The position numbers and the translations under genes are program-made. 15,736 nt of DNA from an uncultured archaeon (GTDB lineage Archaea > Micrarchaeota > Micrarchaeia > Micrarchaeales > CABMGC01), in the NCBI GenBank assembly GCA_902385515.1, contig CABMGC010000019.1, positions 1 to 15,736 of the forward strand. Direction: 5' to 3'. Position 1 is the stretch's first letter, and every line of letters begins with the position of its first letter. A model generated the notes under the pieces. It saw only the letters and a list, made by a program, of their open reading frames with translations, made no database searches and had not been told where the DNA came from. Of the stretch, positions 1-6,124 are shown piece after piece.

Positions 1-1
1 C

Positions 2-879
2 ATCGCCGCGAAGTGCCACAGCTTCCTTGACCAGAACCTCCACACTGCGATAAGGGGACTGTTCTACCAGCTGAAGTACACGCTGGGCGAGGACGTCGAC
101 GAGAACATATTCAGCGAGAATCGGAGTCGAACCCGCTCATCGAGGATCTTGAGGTGGCGCTCGGAGTCAAGAGGGAGGAGCTGAACCTTTACGCGCAGAG
201 GCGCGGAGTGCTCGCCGGCAGCATGAAGATCATCGACAACTTCGGCAACCAGAGGGACGAGATAGACTGCAGCAAGCAGGGAAGGAGCGGCTGGGCCATC
301 CCGAGCGACGTGGACAACGACATCGAGTTCATAGACATAAAGGCGAAGTACGTGCTGGTCGTGGAGAAGGACGCCGTGTGGCAGAGGCTCAACGAGGACA
401 GGTTCTGGAAGACCGAGAACTGCCTGCTTGTCACCCCGGGCGGACAGGCCGCAAGGGGAACGAGAAGGCTCATACGCAAGCTGGCCGACAGGGGCCTGCC
501 TGTGTACGTCTTCACGGACTCGGATGTATGGGGGTGGTACATCTACTGGACTATAAAGACGGGCAGCATCAATCTGGCATACATAGGCGGCGACGTGGCG
601 ACGCCCGAGGCGAGGTTCATAGGCGTCACGCTTTCCGACCTTGACAAGTATCCCTTCCTGAACAAGCTCACGATAAACACGAGCGACGTGGACATGAAGC
701 GGGCGCAGGAGATGCTAAACTACGAGTGGATAAAGGAGCACAAGGAGTGGGTTGGCGAGCTCGAGCGGATGATAAAGGGAAAGAAGAAGCTGGAGCAGGA
801 CGCGCTGCAGGGCCAGAAGCTGACCTTCATCGGCGACTACATAAGGGAGAAAATAAAGAACAAGGAATTCATGCCGTGA
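2..879 (+). CDS. top6A: DNA topoisomerase VI subunit A, C-terminal part, with apparent frameshift
   Basis: Catalytic subunit of the type IIB topoisomerase, which cleaves both DNA strands through a tyrosine (Spo11 family) and works with subunit B. The 5' end lies outside the window; about 290 of the usual 360-380 residues are visible. The winged-helix part carries RGLFY, whose tyrosine codon (65-67) is the expected catalytic residue. The TOPRIM domain follows: glutamate of VVEKDAVW (codon 364-366) and the DxD of FTDSDVWGW (codons 517-519 and 523-525), then GSINLAYIGGDVATPEARF. Positions 2-118 read in one frame and 121-876 in another. The first frame meets a stop at 182-184 and the second has a stop at 28-30. 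One missing base near 119-121 would join them as NIFSE-x-SESNPLIEDLEVALG, which matches the family. The gap is either a sequence error or a recent mutation; family identity is near certain. Confidence 0.93.
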
Positions 880-889
880 TGCACTCGGC

Positions 890-908
890 GGACGCCTACA
901 CGGCGTCC
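890..908. terminator. Hairpin between convergent genes, possible terminator
   Basis: A perfect 7-bp inverted repeat (GGACGCC, loop TACAC, GGCGTCC) starts 11 nt after the top6A stop and lies 33 nt beyond the stop of the convergent gene at 941. There is no T-run beside it, and archaeal termination does not normally need a hairpin, so the terminator role is only a guess. The inverted repeat itself is exact. Confidence 0.3.
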
Positions 909-940
909 CACCTGATGCGGGCCGCAATCGGCCAAACGAT

Positions 941-1174
941 TCAGTGCCTCCTTATTGACACTAGCTGCCTGTCGCCGTCAGCAACCACTTCGATTCCGTC
1001 GACATTCGACAGCCTTTCCATCAGGGCGGGCGTCGCCTTTGAAAAAGTTACGTGTCTTCCGTCCACCTGTTCGATGACTGGCGCGGGCGCGCAGGTCCTG
1101 TGTGCCTTCGCGAGCAGCAGAAAACCATCTATTGTGCCGATTTTAGTGTTGTTTGTTGCCATCCTAATACCCAT
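941..1174 (-). CDS. Small hypothetical protein (73-77 aa)
   Basis: I do not recognise this protein. It is a small, soluble, mixed alpha/beta-looking polypeptide with one cysteine, a hydrophobic stretch near the N-terminus (IDGFLLLAKAHRTCAPAPVI) and a charged C-terminal half containing DGIEVVADGD. No membrane segment or signal peptide is evident. Two ATG starts are possible, at 1174 and 1162. The upstream TATA-like box at 1201-1207 is centred 30 nt from 1174, which would give an almost leaderless mRNA, so the longer form is given. The N-terminus from 1162 (MATNNTK) recalls that of the next gene upstream (MVATNERK), which argues for the shorter form. It is convergent with top6A and last in a run of four unrecognised minus-strand genes. 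Confidence 0.6.
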   Translation of the reverse strand: MGIRMATNNTKIGTIDGFLLLAKAHRTCAPAPVIEQVDGRHVTFSKATPALMERLSNVDGIEVVADGDRQLVSIRRH

Positions 1175-1200
1175 TTACAGTATATCATACGCTTCCAGGG

Positions 1201-1207
1201 TATATAC
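1201..1207 (-). promoter_or_regulatory. TATA-like box for the gene at 941-1174
   Basis: The minus strand reads GTATATA, centred about 30 nt before the ATG at 1174 and 42 nt before the ATG at 1162. Archaeal TATA boxes sit about 25-27 nt before the transcript start, so the RNA would begin near 1178. Confidence 0.45.
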
Positions 1208-1239
1208 GCATTGACTTGAAAACTGACTTCTGTCGGCGA

Positions 1240-1272
1240 ATAGCGTACCTATGCGGATGCTTGATACGCTAT
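1240..1272. terminator. Inverted repeat across a stop codon, possible terminator or regulatory hairpin
   Basis: A perfect 8-bp inverted repeat: ATAGCGTA at 1240-1247 and TACGCTAT at 1265-1272, with a 17-nt loop. The right arm contains the stop codon (1269-1271) of the minus-strand gene 1269-1754, so that gene's mRNA would end in this hairpin. It also lies upstream of the promoter of the gene at 941-1174. Function is inferred only. Confidence 0.35.
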
Positions 1273-1754
1273 CTGATAAAGTCTATTATGGTCTGGCCGG
1301 GTATTTTTCCGGCGTCCTTAGGCGCTTCAAATTTCGCTTGCGCTGACGCCTTCCCTGCGTGCGGCTTGATGATTGTCACGTCAACGTTGGTTATGTGCTG
1401 CACCACGATTCCGATTTCATCCTGGTCGTGCGGAACTATGGTGGGTTCTGACGCACTTGTCACGGCCTCGACGTTTCCCTCGGGCAGGACTATTCTTATC
1501 CGCTTCCTTGGCTGGCTCCGTTTTTGCTGTGCAAGGCCGGATATGAGCGGGCTTGCGTCGATACCAGACACCACCGAGTCCAGGCTTCTTTGTATCCTGA
1601 GCCTGCCATTCAGCGCGTCCTCGACAAGCGAGGCTGCGTCGTTGATCTTTCCGTCCCTTACCGCGGAACTCAGGGAATCGGAGAACGCCTTGAGCGTTGT
1701 CTGCTCTTCGTAAATATTGGTAATTTGGGGTTTTCTTTCGTTTGTTGCGACCAT
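1269..1754 (-). CDS. Hypothetical protein (161 aa), two-part
   Basis: No family recognised. Residues 15-80 look alpha-helical and polar (EEQTTLKAFSDSLSSAV, DAASLVEDALNGRLRI). A basic linker, RSQPRKRIRIV, spans about 79-89. The C-terminal half (85-161) looks beta-rich (IGIVVQHITNVDVTIIK). There is no signal peptide or membrane segment. The ATG at 1754 is chosen because the exact sequence GGTGATC, complementary to the usual archaeal 16S 3' end, lies 2 nt before it. The frame stays open up to a TTG at 1826 without such support. The gene follows the ankyrin-like gene with an 81-nt gap and no obvious TATA box, so the two are probably co-transcribed. Confidence 0.7.
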   Translation of the reverse strand: MVATNERKPQITNIYEEQTTLKAFSDSLSSAVRDGKINDAASLVEDALNGRLRIQRSLDSVVSGIDASPLISGLAQQKRSQPRKRIRIVLPEGNVEAVTSASEPTIVPHDQDEIGIVVQHITNVDVTIIKPHAGKASAQAKFEAPKDAGKIPGQTIIDFIR

Positions 1755-1756
1755 GC

Positions 1757-1763
1757 GATCACC
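1757..1763 (-). promoter_or_regulatory. Shine-Dalgarno sequence GGTGATC fixing the start at 1754
   Basis: The minus strand reads GGTGATC, then GC, then ATG. This is a full 7-nt match to the usual archaeal anti-Shine-Dalgarno sequence. It decides the start at 1754 over the upstream TTG. Confidence 0.7.
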
Positions 1764-1835
1764 ATTGCGGACAAGGAGGATGCGGGGCCATCTGCCGACG
1801 CGCCGCTCGCACACATCCTTGCTCAAATTCAGAAA

Positions 1836-2279
1836 TCAGCTTTTTCTCTGAAGCTCCTGCACTGCGCTCCTGAGGATGCCCTTGTCGTTGACCGCTCCGC
1901 TCGAAAGCAATGCGCTTGCCGAGCTCCTGATCCTTGCGTCAGTAAGCCCGTTCTCCCTAAGGAGGTTAAGCGCCTCCCTCTTGTCGTCAAGGTTCTTTAT
2001 CGCCAACGCCGCGTTGACGACGTTGTCGGTTATGTCCGCCCCGAAGTACATGAGCTGCTTGGCGTTCTTCAGGCGGTTGCCAGAAATCGCGGCCTCAAGC
2101 GGTCCGTGCCTTCTCTTTTGCCCTTCGGCTGCCGGCGCTTCGTTCACAAGCTTCAACGCCGCGGCCTTTCCCTCGCTCTTCTCTACCTCTGTAACAATAT
2201 GCTCCACCATCTTAGAATCTCCGACCAGTATCGCCGCTTCCAATTTAGCAGATAGGCTGTTTGTCTTTTCGTACAACAT
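1836..2279 (-). CDS. Hypothetical protein with ankyrin-like helical repeats (147 aa)
   Basis: Probable alpha-helical repeat protein of unknown role. Residues 59-86 read GPLEAAISGNRLKNAKQL followed by MYFGADI. This resembles the ankyrin pattern of PL-x-A-x-x-x-G, helix, then GAD, and a second helical pair follows at 87-112 ending LLRENGLT. An N-terminal copy, KLEAAILVGDSKMVEHIV (12-29), has similar shape. Repeats of this kind usually bind other proteins, but nothing here shows the partner. The start is either the ATG at 2279, preceded by GTGAT, or a GTG at 2288 that would make the mRNA leaderless, 27 nt from the TATA box centre. It lies 82 nt downstream of the 381-residue gene and has its own promoter. 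The ankyrin match is weak and judged by eye. Confidence 0.65.
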   Translation of the reverse strand: MLYEKTNSLSAKLEAAILVGDSKMVEHIVTEVEKSEGKAAALKLVNEAPAAEGQKRRHGPLEAAISGNRLKNAKQLMYFGADITDNVVNAALAIKNLDDKREALNLLRENGLTDARIRSSASALLSSGAVNDKGILRSAVQELQRKS

Positions 2280-2310
2280 GGCTATCACTAGAATATTTGT
2301 GTCCGGGACC

Positions 2311-2318
2311 CTATTTAA
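2311..2318 (-). promoter_or_regulatory. TATA-like box for the gene at 1836-2279
   Basis: The minus strand reads CTTAAATA within CTCTTAAATAGG, centred 27 nt before the GTG at 2288 and about 35 nt before the ATG at 2279. It sits in the 82-nt gap between two minus-strand genes. Confidence 0.5.
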
Positions 2319-2361
2319 GAGTTGGCGTTAAAATGTGCCGGCTGCCGATGACAAAAGGAAC

Positions 2362-3507
2362 CTACCTGGCCGGCGTCGCGGCAGGCTTCCTAGAATCGCC
2401 TTTCACCATAGCGGACCTGCGCGCCTCCACTTTCTTCCACACGTCCTGCTCTCCTAAATCATCCATGACCTGCTTGACCGCGGCCGCGGTATGCCTGTTG
2501 CCCCTCTCGCCGATGTAGACAAGCGCGTCGAGGTCGGCGTACTCTTCCGCATACATCTCCGCCGCCGCGGCAACGTCCTCTGGTGTCTGTTGCAGCCCCG
2601 ACGTAGGCGCCACGCCTGCATAATTCATTATTGCGTCCGCGCAAGCAGCAATTTCAGCCGTAGCTTCCTCCGAAGGTTTCATGTGCGCGAGGTGTTCGAG
2701 AACCTGGTCGCGCATGGATTTGCTTCCCATGTCGCACATCACGACAAGCAGGTCGGCACACTTTACAACAGGCATACCGTCTTCCCTGAGAGTGGAAACA
2801 TACTCGCATGCAGTTTTCACCGCCTCCCGTCTGGTCTTTGCAGTGGAATGGCGAGCGATGAATGCGTACGTCATCTGCGCTTCGACATCGTCGATCTTGT
2901 TCTCCATGAACTCGGAGAGGTCTTCAGTCTTCACGTTTTTCAACATCTCACGCATGTGCCTTCTCAAGCCGTTGCGTTCCGCATCAGGGAGCCTGTCGCT
3001 CGCCTCGGATGCCGCCTTGTAGTAGTTGATGAAATAGCCGCTCGCTAGCATCGCGTCGGCCGCGGCCTCGGCCACGTTCCTGTTGCCGCTGACGGTGAGC
3101 GACATGAGCGCGTCCGGATTCATGCTGTCGTTCTTCGCGGCATCCAGCGCATAGCCGGCCACTTCCGCGGACGCGGTGCAGCACAGGACTCCCAGCCTTG
3201 ACGGGCTGTCGTCTATTGTAAAGTCGATTATGCGCTTGGCAACCTCGATGGGGCAGGCCTTCATTGAAGACGCGAGCCTTCCGTAGAGCGCAGATTCCGC
3301 CGATCCGGACTCGTCCCGCTCTATCGCGGCGATGGTGCTTTCCACGTCCTCCTCACGAGACCTGGCCCCGACCCTAAAGTTGAATTCGGCGGCCATTACG
3401 CGCGCAGAAGTGCCCGCGGTCCTGAGCAGGCCCATCAGATCGGTCGCGAGCGACCGCGTGGCCGAAGGCTTTGGCACAGTCACGGTGCCCGAAGTATCAT
3501 CTACCAT
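2362..3507 (-). CDS. Hypothetical HEAT-like alpha-solenoid protein (381 aa)
   Basis: Not assigned to a named family. The protein is almost entirely predicted helix, rich in Ala, Glu, Met and Arg, with no signal peptide or membrane segment. Repeated helix pairs of HEAT-like shape occur, for example DALMSLTVSGNRNVAEAA (132-149) and DALVYIGERGNRHTAAAV (327-344); the latter is close to a textbook HEAT unit. The N-terminal 40 residues and the C-terminal tail (366-381, KGDSRKPAATPAR) look disordered. The ATG at 3507 is preferred over open frame further upstream: GGGGG lies just before it, and the TATA box at 3542-3548 would place the transcript start near 3518. It heads the minus-strand run of unrecognised genes. 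A scaffold or protein-binding role is an inference from the fold alone. Confidence 0.7.
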   Translation of the reverse strand: MVDDTSGTVTVPKPSATRSLATDLMGLLRTAGTSARVMAAEFNFRVGARSREEDVESTIAAIERDESGSAESALYGRLASSMKACPIEVAKRIIDFTIDDSPSRLGVLCCTASAEVAGYALDAAKNDSMNPDALMSLTVSGNRNVAEAAADAMLASGYFINYYKAASEASDRLPDAERNGLRRHMREMLKNVKTEDLSEFMENKIDDVEAQMTYAFIARHSTAKTRREAVKTACEYVSTLREDGMPVVKCADLLVVMCDMGSKSMRDQVLEHLAHMKPSEEATAEIAACADAIMNYAGVAPTSGLQQTPEDVAAAAEMYAEEYADLDALVYIGERGNRHTAAAVKQVMDDLGEQDVWKKVEARRSAMVKGDSRKPAATPAR

Positions 3508-3541
3508 CTTCCCCCTTTGAAATTGGTTTCCATTTGGCCTA

Positions 3542-3548
3542 TTTATAA
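3542..3548 (-). promoter_or_regulatory. TATA box for the gene at 2362-3507
   Basis: The minus strand reads ACTTATAAATAGG, a strong archaeal TATA match centred about 38 nt before the ATG at 3507. The predicted leader of about 11 nt contains GGGGG. Confidence 0.6.
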
Positions 3549-3594
3549 GTTTCGTGCGATGCAAGTTTCACGCTGCGCGGGCATCTGCAGGGCG

Positions 3595-4914
3595 TCACCA
3601 CCAAGGCAGCGTGCCAAGTGTCGCAAGGTCTATGCTCTCGAGGGTCTTCTTCGGGTTGTCGTAGTACTCCTTCACGAAGGAGTTGATGCCCTTCATGTCC
3701 CTTATTCCGAGCTTGTTGAGCCTTTCGAGTATCTTGCCCCTCCTCTGCTCCTCAAGCACGATCTCGGTCGGCGTGTAGCCGGTGAGCCTGGAGAGCGTGT
3801 CCCTGTAGGTTATGCTCGGGAGTATGTCCGAGGCCCTGTGGGTCTTGTAGTCGTACGCGAAGAGGTCCGACAGGAGTATCTGGGTCTCCACCCCGGATAT
3901 CTCCGACACCTGCGTTATCCTCCTCACGAACTTGTTCTGCTCGTTCACCTGCGAGACTATGACGATTGCGTCTATCTGCGGGATAATGTCCATGGGTATG
4001 TTCATCGGCGCGTGCTCGAGCCTTGTTATGACGTCCCTGGTGGTGCTGGCGTGTATGGTTCCCATCGTTATCTTTCCGATGTTCATCGCCGTTAGCATGT
4101 CCTTTGCCTCCTCGCCCCTCACCTCCCCGATTATTATCAGATCCGGCCTCATCCTGAGCGCGTTCTTGACCAGCTCGACCATCGGAAGGTCGGGACTTGT
4201 CTCAAGCCGAACCGTGTTCTCCTGCGTCTCGGTGTTCAGCTCGTACGTGTCCTCTATGACGACGACCCTCTGCTCCGGCCTGAACAGGCTGAACATCGCG
4301 TTGAGAAGCGTCGTCTTGCCGCTCGCAGGAAGCCCTCCCACGAGCAGGTTGGCGGGCCTGACCTTAAGGCCTTCCACGTAAAGCCAGAACCTGCCGGCCA
4401 GGTTGTAGCTGAGCTCGCCCAGATTTATCAGGTCCATTATGCTAAGAGCGGTCCTCTTGAAGTTCCTTATGGTTATGTCAGCGCCGATCGGAGAGTCCAC
4501 TATGTTCGCCCTCGAGCCGTTCGGCAGATGGACGTCGAATATCTTCTTGTTTGAAACAGAGGTCGTGGCGTACATCTTCAGCTTCTTAACCAGAAGGTCA
4601 AGCTCCTTCTTGTTCGCCAGCTTGTCGGGAGCCTTCTCGTAGCCCCTCTCGGCATGGTAGAAGAACAGGTTGGAGATGTTGTTCACCATCACGTCCTCGA
4701 TGTGATCGTCCTTGATGTACTTGTCGATTAGGCCGAAGTCCTTGGCGTCGCCCGCCATCTTCAGTATGTCCTCCTGCGGTACGGACGGGTCGATCGTCCT
4801 CGCGACGGTAGAGACGTACCTCATCAGCTCCTCGTCGTTGGCGACCCCGCTCAGTTTCGATTCGAGTATGTCAAAGACCCTTAATTCGAAATCATAGAAG
4901 GCGTTTGGATTCAT
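3595..4914 (-). CDS. Type II/IV secretion (archaeal pilus assembly) ATPase, VirB11/TadA-like
   Basis: Hexameric cytoplasmic ATPase that powers assembly of type IV pilin-like filaments or secretion. All core motifs are present (439 aa from the ATG at 4914): Walker A GLPASGKT (194-201), Asp box VVVIEDTYEL (217-226), Walker B LIIIGEVRG (259-267) and His box GTIHAST (285-291). The N-terminal domain carries DVMVNN and the LPNGSRANIV segment typical of the family. The start at 4914 is preferred because a TATATA sequence lies 27 nt upstream; a GTG at 4953 would lie before that box. The prepilin gene is immediately upstream on the same strand, so it is the likely substrate. No TadC/PilC-type membrane platform gene or prepilin peptidase is in the window. 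The family is certain; the subtype (adhesion pilus, archaellum-like or other) is not. Confidence 0.93.
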   Translation of the reverse strand: MNPNAFYDFELRVFDILESKLSGVANDEELMRYVSTVARTIDPSVPQEDILKMAGDAKDFGLIDKYIKDDHIEDVMVNNISNLFFYHAERGYEKAPDKLANKKELDLLVKKLKMYATTSVSNKKIFDVHLPNGSRANIVDSPIGADITIRNFKRTALSIMDLINLGELSYNLAGRFWLYVEGLKVRPANLLVGGLPASGKTTLLNAMFSLFRPEQRVVVIEDTYELNTETQENTVRLETSPDLPMVELVKNALRMRPDLIIIGEVRGEEAKDMLTAMNIGKITMGTIHASTTRDVITRLEHAPMNIPMDIIPQIDAIVIVSQVNEQNKFVRRITQVSEISGVETQILLSDLFAYDYKTHRASDILPSITYRDTLSRLTGYTPTEIVLEEQRRGKILERLNKLGIRDMKGINSFVKEYYDNPKKTLESIDLATLGTLPWW

Positions 4915-4938
4915 CGAACCAGCACTCACTCTAAGCTC

Positions 4939-4944
4939 TATATA
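4939..4944 (-). promoter_or_regulatory. TATA box for the pilus ATPase gene
   Basis: TATATA (minus strand CAGTATATAGAG) is centred about 27 nt before the ATG at 4914, consistent with a leaderless mRNA. A second AT-rich candidate, CTTAATAAAC on the minus strand, lies near 4957-4966. Confidence 0.5.
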
Positions 4945-4994
4945 CTGATACACAGTTTATTAAGTTTAAGGACTTGCGCCCCGAATTGTTGACT

Positions 4995-5498
4995 CTAGGT
5001 GACCTTCACGACCACTTTGCCGTACGCTAGCAGCGGCACCTTGGTAACCTGGTCTGTGTAGTTGACCACCAGGGAGCCGCTGAAAACGCCTCCGACACTT
5101 ATCGCATTGGCGCCGTAGCAGCCGACTATGAAAGTGTAGTTGGATCCCACGGGCAGGTAGACCTGGTTGCTCGGGGGCGCAGGATACGGAGGTTTTGCGC
5201 CGCCGGACACGGTGCCGTTGCGCGTGCATCCTAGCGCGGTCACGTTTATCGGGTCGGAAGTCGACTGCACCAGGTTTATGAGCAAGTTTCCGTCAGGCGT
5301 TAGTGAAAAGCTCTGGCAGCCGAATCCTGAGGAGACCACGCACTCCTGCACGATATACGAGTTCGGACTGAACACTCCGGTGGAGAACAGTACGGCAAGC
5401 ATCAATGCCATTATGAGTATGGCCCAGCCGTACGTGGCAAGGTATTCGATCGCCGTTTGGAGTCTCAGAGTCTCACAGACCGAAATAGGCAACTTCAA
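4995..5498 (-). CDS. Class III prepilin / archaeal type IV pilin-like surface protein
   Basis: Subunit of an archaeal type IV pilus-like filament. Counting from the first in-frame start (TTG 5498), the prepilin signature is RLQTAIEYLATYGWAIL (12-28): cleavage expected before Q14, Glu at +5 (E18), then a hydrophobic stretch to about 43. The globular domain is beta-rich with four N-glycosylation sequons (N85, N94, N120, N146) and four cysteines (53, 61, 91, 127). The start is problematic. No ATG is available, TTG 5498 lies 4 nt after the GNAT stop and inside a TATA-like box, and a 14-residue leader would be unusual for this class. CTG 5468 would give MRL-Q. A GTG at 5476 sits 26 nt from the TATA centre but is put out of frame by an 8-bp tandem duplication (5460-5475). 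The position before the cleavage site is Leu rather than the usual Gly/Ala. Confidence 0.85.
   Translation of the reverse strand: MKLPISVCETLRLQTAIEYLATYGWAILIMALMLAVLFSTGVFSPNSYIVQECVVSSGFGCQSFSLTPDGNLLINLVQSTSDPINVTALGCTRNGTVSGGAKPPYPAPPSNQVYLPVGSNYTFIVGCYGANAISVGGVFSGSLVVNYTDQVTKVPLLAYGKVVVKVT
5460..5475. repeat. Perfect 8-bp tandem duplication in the prepilin start region
   Basis: GAGTCTCA occurs twice in direct succession (5460-5467 and 5468-5475). On the coding strand the block is TGAGACTC twice. With two copies, the GTG at 5476 opens GTG AGA CTC TGA and stops. With one copy it would read GTG AGA CTC CAA, giving MRLQTAIEYL in the pilin frame. Confidence 0.9.
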
Positions 5499-5505
5499 TT
5501 TATTA
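5499..5505 (-). promoter_or_regulatory. TATA-like box for the prepilin gene
   Basis: The minus strand reads CTAATAAATT across the GNAT stop codon. Its centre (5502) is 26 nt from the GTG at 5476, the spacing expected for a leaderless transcript, and 34 nt from the CTG at 5468. A transcript made from it would not contain the TTG at 5498. Confidence 0.45.
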
Positions 5506-6057
5506 GCCTTGCTGCGAGAGCCTCCGATACATCAAGACCTCATCGATTCTCTTTGCCCCTCTCGCTATGCCCTTGGGCAGGACGCCGTACGTCTTGAACC
5601 CAAATTTCTTGTAAAGCCCCTGCGCATGCTTGTTGGTCCCGTAAACCTTAAGAGTGAGAATCTCGTAACTCCTCTCCTTCGCTTTCCTGATTACTTTCTC
5701 AAACATGGCGCTGCCGATTCCCATTGACCTGTAGCCGTCACGGACAAGGATGCCGAGAAGGCACACGTGCTGGTAGTCTGCATGAGGGTCTATTGCCCTC
5801 ACCTCACATAGGCCTACGACCCTGCCGTCCACCTCGGCCACGAACGCGAACGATTCCCTTTTCCTTATTTTTTCCAGAAGCTCCTTGAACCAGTTATGTT
5901 CCTCCTTCAAGCTTGGCTTCTTACTGAACAGGCCTATTCCTATAAGGGGGTTCTTCTTGACCTCGTCGTAAACCGCGAGATAGTTATCAATGATGTCGTC
6001 CCTGTCCCGTTTTTCTAATTCCCTTATTAGTATTTTGGGCACTTCCCTCTTGCGCAT
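5503..6057 (-). CDS. GNAT-family N-acetyltransferase
   Basis: Acetyl-CoA-dependent N-acetyltransferase, 184 aa. The acetyl-CoA pyrophosphate loop is RSMGIG (110-115), following the beta strand LLGILV (100-105); motif B is NKHAQGLYKKFGF (142-154) with the usual Tyr149. The central strands FAFVAEVDGRVVGLCEVRAI fit the fold. An N-terminal extension (about 1-55, rich in Lys and Glu) precedes the core and could shape the substrate site. The substrate cannot be told from the sequence; protein N-terminal or lysine acetylation (RimI-like), and an antibiotic or polyamine substrate, are all possible. The ATG at 6057 has a TATA box about 31 nt upstream. The gene abuts the prepilin gene, but a functional link is unproven. 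Confidence 0.88.
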   Translation of the reverse strand: MRKREVPKILIRELEKRDRDDIIDNYLAVYDEVKKNPLIGIGLFSKKPSLKEEHNWFKELLEKIRKRESFAFVAEVDGRVVGLCEVRAIDPHADYQHVCLLGILVRDGYRSMGIGSAMFEKVIRKAKERSYEILTLKVYGTNKHAQGLYKKFGFKTYGVLPKGIARGAKRIDEVLMYRRLSQQG

Positions 6058-6083
6058 CGTATCAGTAAGATCAAACTTGCCAA

Positions 6084-6092
6084 TTTAATAAA
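6084..6092 (-). promoter_or_regulatory. TATA-like box for the GNAT gene
   Basis: The minus strand reads TTTATTAAA, centred 31 nt before the ATG at 6057. The predicted leader is only a few nucleotides long. It probably also drives the prepilin gene by read-through. Confidence 0.5.
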
Positions 6093-6124
6093 GATTTTCT
6101 TCAAAAGCGCCTCGTTCTGGTTGT

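Noticed and set aside
715..927. Minus-strand open frame at the end of top6A
   Set aside because: It is antisense to the conserved C-terminus of topoisomerase VI A and has no start signal.
1828..1852. Inverted repeat TTCAGA...TCTGAA at the end of the ankyrin-like gene
   Set aside because: A 6-bp stem with a 13-nt loop, largely coding and AT-rich, is expected by chance.
1524..2255. Plus-strand open frame of 243 codons across the unknown minus-strand genes
   Set aside because: It crosses two minus-strand genes that have a Shine-Dalgarno or TATA signal. Its own product is rich in Cys, Arg and His with no recognisable pattern, and it has no start signal. The same holds for 1216-1713 and 726-1214.
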